Positions 1 through 7,248 of a stretch of 64,000 nt of DNA are shown here, piece by piece. The notes under the pieces are model-generated. The model had not been told where the DNA came from. It was given only the letters and a program-made list of their open reading frames with translations, and ran no database searches. The translations under genes were made by a program, and so were the position numbers. Source of the DNA: GCA-2683825 sp965662355 (GTDB taxonomy: Bacteria; Planctomycetota; UBA1135; GCA-002686595); assembly GCA_965662355.1 (NCBI GenBank), contig CBFIHP010000018.1:56230-120229 (forward strand). Direction: 5' to 3'. The number at the start of each line of letters is the position of its first letter. The stretch's first letter is position 1.

Positions 1-903
1 GAAGAGGTCCTCGCGAAAGGCCTTCTCACGGACCATCTCCCGCAGGGGTTTCTTCGTCGCGGAGACGACCCGGATATCGCAGGTTTTCGTCTGCTCGCTC
101 CCCAGGGGTTCGTAGGAGCGCTCCTGAAGAACGCGCAGGAACTTGACCTGGACCGAGAGCGGCATGTCGTCGATATCGTCCAGGAAAAGCGTCCCGCCGT
201 CCGCCAGCTGGAAGCGCCCCTTGCGATCGCGGTGGGCATCGGTAAACGCCCCCTTCTCGTGACCGAAGAGTTCGGCTTCCAGGAGGCTTTCGGGTAGGGC
301 TGCGCAGGAGATGGCGACAAAGGCCTTGTCCGCGCGCTGAGATCGATCGTGCAAGGCGCGCGCGACGCGTTCCTTTCCGGTCCCACTCTCGCCCTCGATC
401 AGCACGGTAGCGTCCGTCGGTGCGACCGTGGTGATTCGCTCGAAGACCTGCAGCATGGCCTTCGAGCGCCCGACTATCTCGCCCAGGCGTTCCGCGGTCA
501 GTCCGCGAATCTCCTCCCGCAGGCGCTCGTTCTCATCCGTCAGCTTGCGTTCGCGCGCGAAGCGCTCGACCATCCCGACCACGGCTTCGTTGCGGAACGG
601 CTTTTGGATGTAGTTGACCGCGCCGATGCGCATGGCCTCGACCGCCTGCTCGACGGTTCCATACCCGGTCATGAGCACCACGGGGCGCGTCTCGTCCAGC
701 TCGATGGCACGCTTCAGGACCTCCATCCCCCCGCCTCCGGGCATGCGAATGTCGGTCAGCACAACGTGCGGCTTCGAACTCTGCAACAATTCGAGCGCTG
801 CGTCGGTGTCCTCAGCGTGTGAGACATCGTAGCCCGCGTCCTGAAGGGCATCCTTCAGCGTGATCGCGATCGTCTCTTCGTCTTCGGCAAGGAGAACGCG
901 CAC
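1..903 (-). CDS. Sigma-54-dependent NtrC-type response regulator, 3' part cut by the window edge
   Basis: Transcriptional activator that uses ATP hydrolysis to open sigma-54 promoters after phosphorylation by an unseen histidine kinase. The 301 visible residues hold a receiver domain (acidic pocket E7-D8-E9, phospho-acceptor D51 in LTDIRMPG, K101 in YIQKPF) and most of an AAA+ domain with Walker A GESGTGKE and Walker B GTLFLDD. The sigma-54 contact loop reads GAFTDA, not the usual GAFTGA. The rest of the AAA+ domain and any Fis-type DNA-binding domain lie beyond the left edge. The GTG start at 903 has a good ribosome site (GAGGA) that overlaps the stop of the upstream degenerate GGDEF gene, so the two are probably translated together. 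The receiver looks fully functional, unlike the activator at 10628. Confidence 0.93.
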   Translation of the reverse strand, partial: MRVLLAEDEETIAITLKDALQDAGYDVSHAEDTDAALELLQSSKPHVVLTDIRMPGGGGMEVLKRAIELDETRPVVLMTGYGTVEQAVEAMRIGAVNYIQKPFRNEAVVGMVERFARERKLTDENERLREEIRGLTAERLGEIVGRSKAMLQVFERITTVAPTDATVLIEGESGTGKERVARALHDRSQRADKAFVAISCAALPESLLEAELFGHEKGAFTDAHRDRKGRFQLADGGTLFLDDIDDMPLSVQVKFLRVLQERSYEPLGSEQTKTCDIRVVSATKKPLREMVREKAFREDLF

Positions 904-910
904 GGTTTCC

Positions 911-1465
911 TCAGTGGGAATCGCCCCGGGACGCTGTCGCCGGGTCGCTGACGAGAGGGCCAGGCGAACGATAGATGAAGCGATCACCGCCTTCTTCCGC
1001 CGCCTCGACCAGCGCCAGTTCTGCAGCTTCGACGAGACTGTCGAAGAACATGGTGTTGTCGTTTTCGAAGTGGGATATGCCGGCGGACAAGGTCACCGAA
1101 ACGCGGTGGCCGTCGGCCTCGAAGACGAGCCCGTGGGCGGCGGCGATCAAGCGGCGCGCGGCGACCTCGGCACCTTCGCGGGTCGTGTGCGGGAGAATCG
1201 CCATCAAGCGATCATCCATCAAGCGGCCCAGGTAGTCACAGGTACGGGTCGCGTTCTGGAGCAGATCGACGACATCGACGAGGACGCTCTCCCGGAATTC
1301 ATACCCATACAGATCGCGCAGATTCTCGAGTCGATCGATGCCGCAGACCAGGCAGCTGACGGGATACCCGTAGCGCTGGGCGCGGCTGAACTCGACCCGC
1401 ATGAGGTGGCGAATCTGAGTCAGAGAGAAAACGCTCGCTGCGGGGTCTCGTTCGTGGTGTTCCAT
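911..1465 (-). CDS. Degenerate GGDEF-domain protein (probably not a cyclase)
   Basis: A 184-residue single-domain protein with the GGDEF fold (residues about 14-170). The helix-strand pattern CGIDRLENL and the segment leading into LGRLMDDRLMAILP align with diguanylate cyclases. The signature itself is MDDRL (residues 83-87) where active enzymes have GGDEF: both Gly and the catalytic Glu are lost, so cyclic-di-GMP synthesis is unlikely. The GGDRF near residue 158 is the C-terminal strand that all family members carry, not the active site. It ends 7 bases before the sigma-54 response regulator and shares its operon, which suggests a sensory or GTP-binding regulatory role. No PAS, receiver or membrane segment is visible. 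The start is the first ATG of the frame; its ribosome site is weak. Confidence 0.88.
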   Translation of the reverse strand: MEHHERDPAASVFSLTQIRHLMRVEFSRAQRYGYPVSCLVCGIDRLENLRDLYGYEFRESVLVDVVDLLQNATRTCDYLGRLMDDRLMAILPHTTREGAEVAARRLIAAAHGLVFEADGHRVSVTLSAGISHFENDNTMFFDSLVEAAELALVEAAEEGGDRFIYRSPGPLVSDPATASRGDSH

Positions 1466-1578
1466 TTCGGGACTGGAGTTGTCTGCGCCTCTAGAGCTAG
1501 AAACTTACGCTCGGAGGGAGGCCTTCTCAAGCGCCCCACGGCCACCGGAACGGAATTAGGGCGCTGAACTGGCGCTGC

Positions 1579-2376
1579 TCAGCCGCGCGAGAAGACCCTC
1601 TCGAACAGGGCGTCGAAGCTGGTGCCCCTCTGATGGAGAAAGGCCATGATCAGGAGCAGGATGAGCGTGTAGATGGCCACGACCACGAACTGGGCGACGA
1701 CAAAGGCCAAACCTCGCTTGGTGGCCATGCGCGCCTTGCGTCCGGCTCCACGAGCTCCCCGGGCGAGGGGAGCCATCAGAAAATCCCGCAGCAAGCGGCC
1801 GGAGCGTTCCAACAGGCGCAGGTCGTCCATGCGCCCACGCCCGGCCGAATAGAGCTCTTCGGCGCACTCCTCGACTTTGAACTCACCGTCGATCACGCGT
1901 TCCTGCCAGCGCTTGATGACGGCCTTGTCGGTCATATCGAGCTCGACCATCATCCCCGCCAGGAGTCGCCTCCAGACCCGTTCTTGCTCGGGAGTCTTCC
2001 CCGGGACGTTGAGCACGGGGGCCGCCGTGGGGCTGGGCTCTGGGGAGTCGCTCGGCAACTCCTCGAGCGAAGCCTGGTGTCCGGCGGGCGCATCGACGCC
2101 GTAGCCGAGGGTGATCCCGCACCACTGGATCACGTCCCCTGGGCGGAGGGCGATTTCCTCGAAGGGCGCCCCGCCCTTCTGCGGAGGCGATCCGGAACCG
2201 AGAAAGACCGCCCTGGGCGGTCGATTCCAGATGTGCAACTGCTCCCCCCGCTCCACCGGCAGGGATACGTCGACGTCCTGCGGTGCGGCCCCCCCACCGA
2301 GCCGGGTCAGCCCCTCGAGCAAGACCTGCCTGCGGGTTCCTCCAGAGTCAATGATATCGATCCAGCTTCCAGCCAT
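1579..2376 (-). CDS. FHA-like domain protein with a C-terminal membrane anchor
   Basis: A 265-residue protein of unrecognised function. Residues about 1-95 look like a divergent forkhead-associated fold: a GLTRLGGG turn, LHIWNRPPRAVFLG, then LRPGDVIQWCGITLGYG near the end of the sandwich, as in FHA proteins. A Pro/Ser/Glu-rich linker follows, then a charged helical region (about 120-215). One hydrophobic segment near residues 230-252 is followed by a short tail, so it is probably tail-anchored in the inner membrane with the FHA-like part in the cytoplasm. It lies between the regulator pair on its own strand and divergent rpoN. The FHA call is inference from pattern; the reading frame looks real from codon bias and clean ends. 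Confidence 0.75.
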   Translation of the reverse strand: MAGSWIDIIDSGGTRRQVLLEGLTRLGGGAAPQDVDVSLPVERGEQLHIWNRPPRAVFLGSGSPPQKGGAPFEEIALRPGDVIQWCGITLGYGVDAPAGHQASLEELPSDSPEPSPTAAPVLNVPGKTPEQERVWRRLLAGMMVELDMTDKAVIKRWQERVIDGEFKVEECAEELYSAGRGRMDDLRLLERSGRLLRDFLMAPLARGARGAGRKARMATKRGLAFVVAQFVVVAIYTLILLLIMAFLHQRGTSFDALFERVFSRG

Positions 2377-2580
2377 GGGAACCTGCTTTACTTTCCTGAT
2401 CCACGCAGGTCACCCCCCTTCTGGGGCGGATCTCGAAAAATCCCCCCAGCTTCGATTTCCTCCGTTCGGCGCTGGATCCGGATTCCGCATACAATGCGTT
2501 GCCCGCTCCCGCGTGGCGCGCCCCTCCTGACGGCAGCTAGGGGAGTGGCATCCCCCCCCCGGAGCCGAAGGAAACAGCAC

Positions 2581-4002
2581 TTGCGCATAGGACTCTCACA
2601 AACGGCCCGAATGGAGCAGCGACTCGTCCAGTCGCCGCAGATGATTCAGGCCATGCAGATCCTGCAGCTCTCGGCGCTCGATCTGGAGGATCGCATCTCT
2701 CAAGAGTTGCTGGAGAATCCTTTCCTCGAGGTGACCGAGAACTCCGACGCAGAGGAGAGCACCTCCGCAGAGAACGAACCCGACGGTGAGACCGCAGCCC
2801 TCGAGGGCATGATCGACGAACTCGAGCGTTACGAACGAGATTTCGGCGATGGGCCCCAGCGCCGCGTTTCGGCCGATGAAGCCGATCGCAAACTCGAGGC
2901 CATGCGCAACACCCCGGCGACCTACCACAGTCTGGGAGACGCGCTCCTCGAGCAGATCGCCCTGCTCGACCTCGACGAACGCCGGCGCGAGATCGCGGAG
3001 TATCTCATCTACTCACTCGATCCCCGCGGATATCTCCCGGATCCGCTGGAAGAGGTGGCTTCGCAGAGCGGCATCCCCGATGTCACCGTCGAGGAACTGG
3101 AAGAGATTCTCGCCGACATGCGTCGGGCCACGCACCCCGCCCTGGGCGCCAAGGACCTGCAGGAGTGTCTGCTCCTGCAACTCGGGCCGACTGGCCTCGA
3201 CACACCGCTCGTGCGCGCCCTCGTCGAGAACCACCTCGCTGATATCACGACCAACCGTTTGCCGCGCATCGCGCGCGCGACCGGACATACCATCGAAGAG
3301 GTGAAGGAGGGCATCGAGGCCATCCGTCACCTGGACCCCAGCCCGGGTCGGGAATACGGCGAGGCCCCGGCCGAGACCATTCACCCCGACGTGTTGGTCC
3401 TCGAGATCGACGGCACTTTCGAGGTTCAGCTCACCCGCCAAGGCGTTCCCGAGCTGACGATCAGCTCTGCCTATCGCCAGCTCCTGCGACAGGGTGGCAA
3501 GGCCGAGGGCGTCCGCAAGTGGGTCAAGCAGCGGCTCGAGTCAGCGCGCTGGTTCATCGACGCCATCGAGCAGCGCCAGAACACCCTGATGCGTATCGCG
3601 AATGTCGTCTTCGATCGTCAGAGCGAGTTCCTCCAGCACGGTGTCAAGGGGCTCACCCCTCTGCGCATGCTCGAGGTTGCCGAGGCCACCCACGTTCACA
3701 TCTCGACGGTCAGTCGCGCCGTGGCCGGCAAGTACGCCCAGACCCCCCACGGTATCCTGCCTCTGCGTTACTTCTTCTCGGGCGGTACGGCCAAGGAGTC
3801 GGGAGGCATGGCAAGTCAGGCCTCGATCAAGCAGCACATCAAGGAGCTGATCGAAACAGAGGACTCCTCCGCGCCGCTCTCCGATGACCGGCTCGCGGAC
3901 CTCCTCAAGGAGCGCAACGGCATCGGCATCGCCCGCCGTACGATCACGAAATACCGAAAGGCGCTCGGGATCCCCGGTTCCTCCCAGCGCCGCGTGTTCT
4001 AG
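2581..4002 (+). CDS. rpoN: RNA polymerase sigma-54 factor
   Basis: Alternative sigma factor that recognises -24/-12 promoters and needs AAA+ activators such as those at 1-903 and 10628-12052. The 473-residue product has all regions in order: N-terminal Gln/Leu-rich activator region (SQTARMEQRLVQSPQ, then MQILQLSALDLEDRI), a short acidic region II, the core-binding domain (LDPSPGREYG), the helix-turn-helix (HVHISTVSRAVAGKYAQTP) and the C-terminal RpoN box IARRTITKYRKALGIP. I chose the TTG at 2581 because the family starts just before this point and GAAGGA lies about 8 bases upstream; the open frame extends much further 5' but that part is antisense to the FHA-like gene. Length is normal. The frequent neighbours lptB, hpf and ptsN are absent; efp follows 101 bases downstream. 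Confidence 0.96.
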   Translation: MRIGLSQTARMEQRLVQSPQMIQAMQILQLSALDLEDRISQELLENPFLEVTENSDAEESTSAENEPDGETAALEGMIDELERYERDFGDGPQRRVSADEADRKLEAMRNTPATYHSLGDALLEQIALLDLDERRREIAEYLIYSLDPRGYLPDPLEEVASQSGIPDVTVEELEEILADMRRATHPALGAKDLQECLLLQLGPTGLDTPLVRALVENHLADITTNRLPRIARATGHTIEEVKEGIEAIRHLDPSPGREYGEAPAETIHPDVLVLEIDGTFEVQLTRQGVPELTISSAYRQLLRQGGKAEGVRKWVKQRLESARWFIDAIEQRQNTLMRIANVVFDRQSEFLQHGVKGLTPLRMLEVAEATHVHISTVSRAVAGKYAQTPHGILPLRYFFSGGTAKESGGMASQASIKQHIKELIETEDSSAPLSDDRLADLLKERNGIGIARRTITKYRKALGIPGSSQRRVF

Positions 4003-4103
4003 TCGGCACCAGCGGACAAAGCCAAGGACAACCCCACGGACAAACGGGGACGCGCTTTGGTAAGGTGCCATTTCGGACCCGAAACGAGAGGAGCGGTAGA
4101 ACC

Positions 4104-4670
4104 ATGGGCGTACGCGCCACTGAATTGCGGAAAGGCCAGGTCATCGAGAAGGACGGCGACCTGCTCCTGATCACCGACTACGAGCACAAGACCCCGGGCA
4201 ACCTGCGGGCCATCATCAACATCAAGACCAAGTCCTTGACGAGTGGCCAGTCCAACTCGATGCGCCTGGGCTCGGGCGACACACTCGAGGTGGCCTACCT
4301 CGACCGGCGCAAGTCCGAGTACCTCTACAAGGAGGCGAACGACAACTTCGTCTTCATGGACGCCGAGAATTACGAGCAGTTCCAGCTCTCCGCCGAGCTC
4401 GTCGGCGACAAGATGGGCTTCGTGCGCGAAAACACGACCATCTCTGTCACCTTCCATGGCGCCACCCCGATCGGGGTGGAATTGCCTGCTTCCGTAACCC
4501 TGAAGGTCACCGAGTCCGAAGCCGCAGTGAAGGGCAACACGGCCAACACCGTGAAGAAGGAAGCCGTCCTCGAAACCGGCCTGCAGATCAAAGTCCCGAT
4601 GCACATTGTCGTGGGTGAGGAAGTCCGCGTATCCACAGAGAGCGGCGAGTTCCAAGGCCGAGCGAACTGA
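4104..4670 (+). CDS. efp: Translation elongation factor P
   Basis: EF-P binds ribosomes stalled on polyproline and promotes peptide-bond formation. The 188-residue protein has the expected three beta-barrel layout: KOW-like domain I, OB domain II (VFMDAENYEQFQLS) and OB domain III ending in GLQIKVPMHIVVGEEVRV and EFQGRAN. The tip of the domain I loop reads HKTPGNLRA, so the residue at the position of E. coli Lys34 (modified by EpmA/EpmB) or Arg32 (rhamnosylated by EarP) is Asn33. It therefore cannot carry those modifications. The ATG at 4104 has GAGAGGAG upstream. The stop codon forms the outermost bases of a perfect inverted repeat shared with the convergent glycosyltransferase gene. Confidence 0.97.
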   Translation: MGVRATELRKGQVIEKDGDLLLITDYEHKTPGNLRAIINIKTKSLTSGQSNSMRLGSGDTLEVAYLDRRKSEYLYKEANDNFVFMDAENYEQFQLSAELVGDKMGFVRENTTISVTFHGATPIGVELPASVTLKVTESEAAVKGNTANTVKKEAVLETGLQIKVPMHIVVGEEVRVSTESGEFQGRAN

Positions 4671-4714
4671 TGAAACGGAGGATACGGTGCGGCACCGTAT
4701 CCTCCGTTTCATCA
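4668..4714. terminator. Perfect 23-bp inverted repeat between convergent genes, containing both stop codons
   Basis: Arms 4668-4690 and 4692-4714 are exact reverse complements around the single base 4691. The first three bases of the left arm are the efp stop codon, and the last three of the right arm, read on the minus strand, are the stop codon of the GT39-like gene. RNA from either strand would fold into a very strong hairpin with a loop of a few bases. There is no T-run on either side, so termination may be of the U-less type, or the hairpin may block read-through and protect 3' ends. Confidence 0.8.
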
Positions 4715-6118
4715 CTCCTTCACGTACACACTCACCCCGAGATCTCGGGGAGTCCAGCGCACAGGAAAGTTGGCCACTTCGCGACAGTCGCGAAGAATCG
4801 CCTTGAACTCGACACGCTGTTCCTGCGTCCAGGCCTCGAGCAGCTCGTGGTTCACCACGTACCAGATGCGACGGTCGTATCTTTGCCAATCCTGATTCTG
4901 GCGCGCGCGAAAGGAGTCCAGCCATGTGACCTCGGCCCAATCGCGGAGGTCGGTCTTCCACGGATTCAGGTAGAACTCGCCGACCGGAGCATCCATGCCG
5001 AACAAGAGGTCGTTGTCGCCGCGGTGTTCGAAGACGAAGGCATAGGCTTCGCGCCACCGCGGTCGGTCGCCGTTGCGAAAGAAGTAGAGGGTGGAGTCCA
5101 GCGTCCCCGGCGCAACGAGCACGAGTAGAAACAGAACGGTGGATCGGACCCGGGTGATGTTCTTCAAGAGCGGCACGACCGCGACCGCCGCGATCCAGGG
5201 CAGGATCACGAAGACGTACTGCGCACTGACGAGCACGAAGAGCGAAGCCAGCCCGGCAAAGCACAGGGCGGGTACGGCAACGGCCAGTGGAATGAAGCCC
5301 CGGTGCGTGCGGTCCTTGTAGACCATCCATGCGCCGTACAAGAAGGCCAACCCGACGGTTGGCGTCAGGTAGTACCCAGCGGTCATGGCCAGGTGCAGGG
5401 TGCTGACACCGCTCTTTTGGTCTTGGTACTTGGACCAGACCTCGAGTGCCCAGCCCGCACCCGCACCCGCTCCGAGAAAGGCACACAGCGACAGAAGGTT
5501 CCAGGGCACGTCCTCGATGGCCTGGATCGGCGGTCGCTGGAACCAGAGCGACATCCACGGAACCATGACGATCGGAACACCCAGCAACAGTGCACTCGGG
5601 TGCGCCATGGGCGACAGCCCGATGAAGACCAATCCGACCCCGACCAGCCTGGACCGACCGCGCTCGATCCCCGCGAGAAACACCCCCCCGCCCCCCAGGG
5701 CCAGGAACTGGGCCAGGGTGTAGAAGCGTGCGTTCTGCGACCAATACAGGTGCCAGCTCGAACAGGCGATGACGAGCGCCGCGCCGGCCGCGCACCGAGC
5801 GTTGAGGATCGGGCGCAGAACGAAGAAGCTCGCCGGGATGACGAGCCAGCCGAAGACCGCCGAGGGCAGGCGCATCAGGAACTCGTCTGGACGGCCCTCG
5901 GCGAAACCATAGAACAGACCGAAAAACCCATAACCAAGGGGATTGTCCATCCCTTCGCGGTGGTTTACATCGGCCAGGGTAAAGGCCTCGTCGAGCCACA
6001 GGCTCCACTCCCCCAGAAGGAAGAAACGGACCAACCCCACCCCCATGGCCAAAAGAAAGATCTTTTGCGCCAGGGGATCCTTGGGGGTTCCAGACCCGCG
6101 ACGTTTTAGCCGATCCAT
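4712..6118 (-). CDS. GT39/ArnT-like membrane glycosyltransferase
   Basis: Polytopic membrane protein of 468 residues that probably transfers a sugar from a polyprenyl-phosphate donor to an envelope acceptor on the outer face of the inner membrane. After a basic cytoplasmic start and the first membrane helix comes SLWLDEAFT, the acidic pair typical of the first extracytoplasmic loop of GT-C enzymes (GT39, GT83). About ten hydrophobic segments follow, then a soluble C-terminal domain of roughly 110 residues. I chose the ATG at 6118 because it immediately precedes the basic N-terminus; longer in-frame starts would overlap the divergent PEGA lipoprotein gene. Donor and acceptor cannot be told from sequence. 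It may work with the GT2 proteins at 8303-10362, which make the kind of lipid-linked sugar it would use. Confidence 0.85.
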   Translation of the reverse strand: MDRLKRRGSGTPKDPLAQKIFLLAMGVGLVRFFLLGEWSLWLDEAFTLADVNHREGMDNPLGYGFFGLFYGFAEGRPDEFLMRLPSAVFGWLVIPASFFVLRPILNARCAAGAALVIACSSWHLYWSQNARFYTLAQFLALGGGGVFLAGIERGRSRLVGVGLVFIGLSPMAHPSALLLGVPIVMVPWMSLWFQRPPIQAIEDVPWNLLSLCAFLGAGAGAGWALEVWSKYQDQKSGVSTLHLAMTAGYYLTPTVGLAFLYGAWMVYKDRTHRGFIPLAVAVPALCFAGLASLFVLVSAQYVFVILPWIAAVAVVPLLKNITRVRSTVLFLLVLVAPGTLDSTLYFFRNGDRPRWREAYAFVFEHRGDNDLLFGMDAPVGEFYLNPWKTDLRDWAEVTWLDSFRARQNQDWQRYDRRIWYVVNHELLEAWTQEQRVEFKAILRDCREVANFPVRWTPRDLGVSVYVKE

Positions 6119-6206
6119 GACATTGACTCTCTCGGGCACCAGCGGGAGGTTTCCAAAGCCTCCAGCGCTTGTAAACTCCAACATCGCAAAGCCAGCCCAA
6201 CCGTCG

Positions 6207-6641
6207 ATGCCTTTCCTTCCCAAACTCCCCCTCGTCGCAGCGCGCAAAGGGGCGCTCGTGGCCCTGGCAGCTCTCTTTGTGAGTGCCGCCTGTGTCAACG
6301 TGACCCCCCCCGGCGTCTTCTTCGCTTCCCAGCCTCCGGGGGCCAGGATTCTTCTCGATGAGGTGGATTCAGGCTTCGTGACGCCGGCGATGATCGATCT
6401 GGACAACGCCAAGGCATACGAGATCCGGCTCGAGCTGCAGGGCTACGAGCCACGCACCTTCAAGATCAAGCCCGGCGGCCGGGTGACGCTCGTGCCCTGG
6501 TACAACGCGGTCACCCCCGAATCGATCCACTTCCCGCTCTTTGCCACCACCGAGGATCTGTTCTTTCCCCTGCGACTCGACGAGAACCTCGTACCAGGAC
6601 GCATCCACGTACGGTTGCACCCCTTGGGCGACGAGCGATGA
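6207..6641 (+). CDS. PEGA-domain lipoprotein
   Basis: A small lipoprotein of 144 residues. The N-terminus has a basic start, a hydrophobic stretch ALVALAALFVSAAC and a Cys that fits a lipobox. The mature part begins with a PEGA domain (PPGARILLDEVDSGFVTPA, then the strand of ALEVRL type and a GYEPRTFKI ending), a surface-binding beta module often found in planctomycete and other envelope proteins. A Trp/Phe-rich tail follows. Its stop overlaps the ATG of the GmhB-like gene by four bases, so the two are translationally coupled. Role unknown; structural or carbohydrate binding is likely. Confidence 0.87.
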   Translation: MPFLPKLPLVAARKGALVALAALFVSAACVNVTPPGVFFASQPPGARILLDEVDSGFVTPAMIDLDNAKAYEIRLELQGYEPRTFKIKPGGRVTLVPWYNAVTPESIHFPLFATTEDLFFPLRLDENLVPGRIHVRLHPLGDER

Positions 6642-7216
6642 CCGCACCCCGCCGGGCCGTCTTTCTGGACCGTGATGGAACTCTCCTCGACGAGCTAGGC
6701 TACCTCAGCGACCCGGACAAGCTCCTCCTGCTCGACGGCATCGCTGGCCCCCTGCGTCGCCTCGCCAAGGCTGGTTTCTTTTTGTGCGTCGTGACCAACC
6801 AGAGCGGTGTCGCTCGCGGCTACTTCGACGAAGCCGATCTTGCTCGCGTTCACGACCGCCTGCGCGACAACCTCGAAGCCGAGGACGTCCACCTCGACGC
6901 GATCCTGCATTGCCCCCACCATCCCGAGCACGGCCCCCCCGACCTCAGGAAGCGCTGCATGTGCCGCAAGCCCGCTCCGGGCCTCTTCCTCGAAGCAGCC
7001 AGCCGTTTCGGCATCGACCTGCCCACGAGCTGGTCCATCGGCGATGCCCAGCGCGATCTCGAAGCCTCCGCCCGCGCCGGGATCTCCGGGCGCATCCTCG
7101 TGCTCACGGGAAAGGGCCGCACGACCAAGGACGAGCTATCCCAGAGCGAGAAGGAGCACATCCACATCCTTCCCAACCTGGCAGCAGCGGCGCAGTTGAT
7201 CCTGTCTTCGGCGTAG
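6638..7216 (+). CDS. gmhB: D-glycero-D-manno-heptose 1,7-bisphosphate 7-phosphatase-like HAD enzyme
   Basis: HAD-superfamily phosphatase of 192 residues, closest to GmhB, which removes the C7 phosphate of heptose bisphosphate on the route to ADP- or GDP-heptose for LPS core or S-layer glycans. Motif I is FLDRDGTL (nucleophile and acid Asp), motif II is VVTNQSG, motif III is CRKPAPGLF and motif IV is IGDAQRDLEA. The zinc loop with CPHHPEHG and CMC between motifs II and III is the GmhB hallmark and argues against HisB, which has a similar N-terminal fold. ATGA overlap with the PEGA lipoprotein gene. The presence of heptose metabolism supports an LPS-bearing outer membrane. Confidence 0.9.
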   Translation: MTAPRRAVFLDRDGTLLDELGYLSDPDKLLLLDGIAGPLRRLAKAGFFLCVVTNQSGVARGYFDEADLARVHDRLRDNLEAEDVHLDAILHCPHHPEHGPPDLRKRCMCRKPAPGLFLEAASRFGIDLPTSWSIGDAQRDLEASARAGISGRILVLTGKGRTTKDELSQSEKEHIHILPNLAAAAQLILSSA

Positions 7217-7246
7217 TTGGGTGTGCGAGCGCTCCCGTCCCAACGC
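7211..7246. terminator. Possible bidirectional hairpin between gmhB and the FemAB-like gene
   Basis: GTTGGG at 7216-7221 pairs with CCCAAC at 7239-7244, extended by GC on each side after a two-base bulge that is part of the gmhB stop codon. The 17-base loop holds the self-complementary GAGCGCTC. No T-run. It would serve as a terminator for the two convergent genes, but the stem is short and chance is possible. Confidence 0.35.
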
Positions 7247-7248
7247 AA

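Noticed and set aside
911..1000. GGDRF near the end of the degenerate GGDEF protein read as an active-site signature
   Set aside because: It falls in the C-terminal strand after the EAAELALVEA helix; the true signature position is residues 83-87 and reads MDDRL.
2465..2495. Possible sigma-70 promoter for rpoN (TACAAT at 2490-2495)
   Set aside because: The -10 box is good, but the only -35-like TTCGGC lies 19 bases away and matches poorly.
1633..2580. Upstream in-frame extension of rpoN
   Set aside because: It is antisense to the FHA-like gene and lies before the conserved N-terminus of the sigma factor.
3999..6200. 733-codon minus-strand open frame
   Set aside because: It covers efp in antisense and is out of frame with the GT39-like gene; its product has no domain pattern and is Arg-rich, as expected from GC-rich shadow frames.
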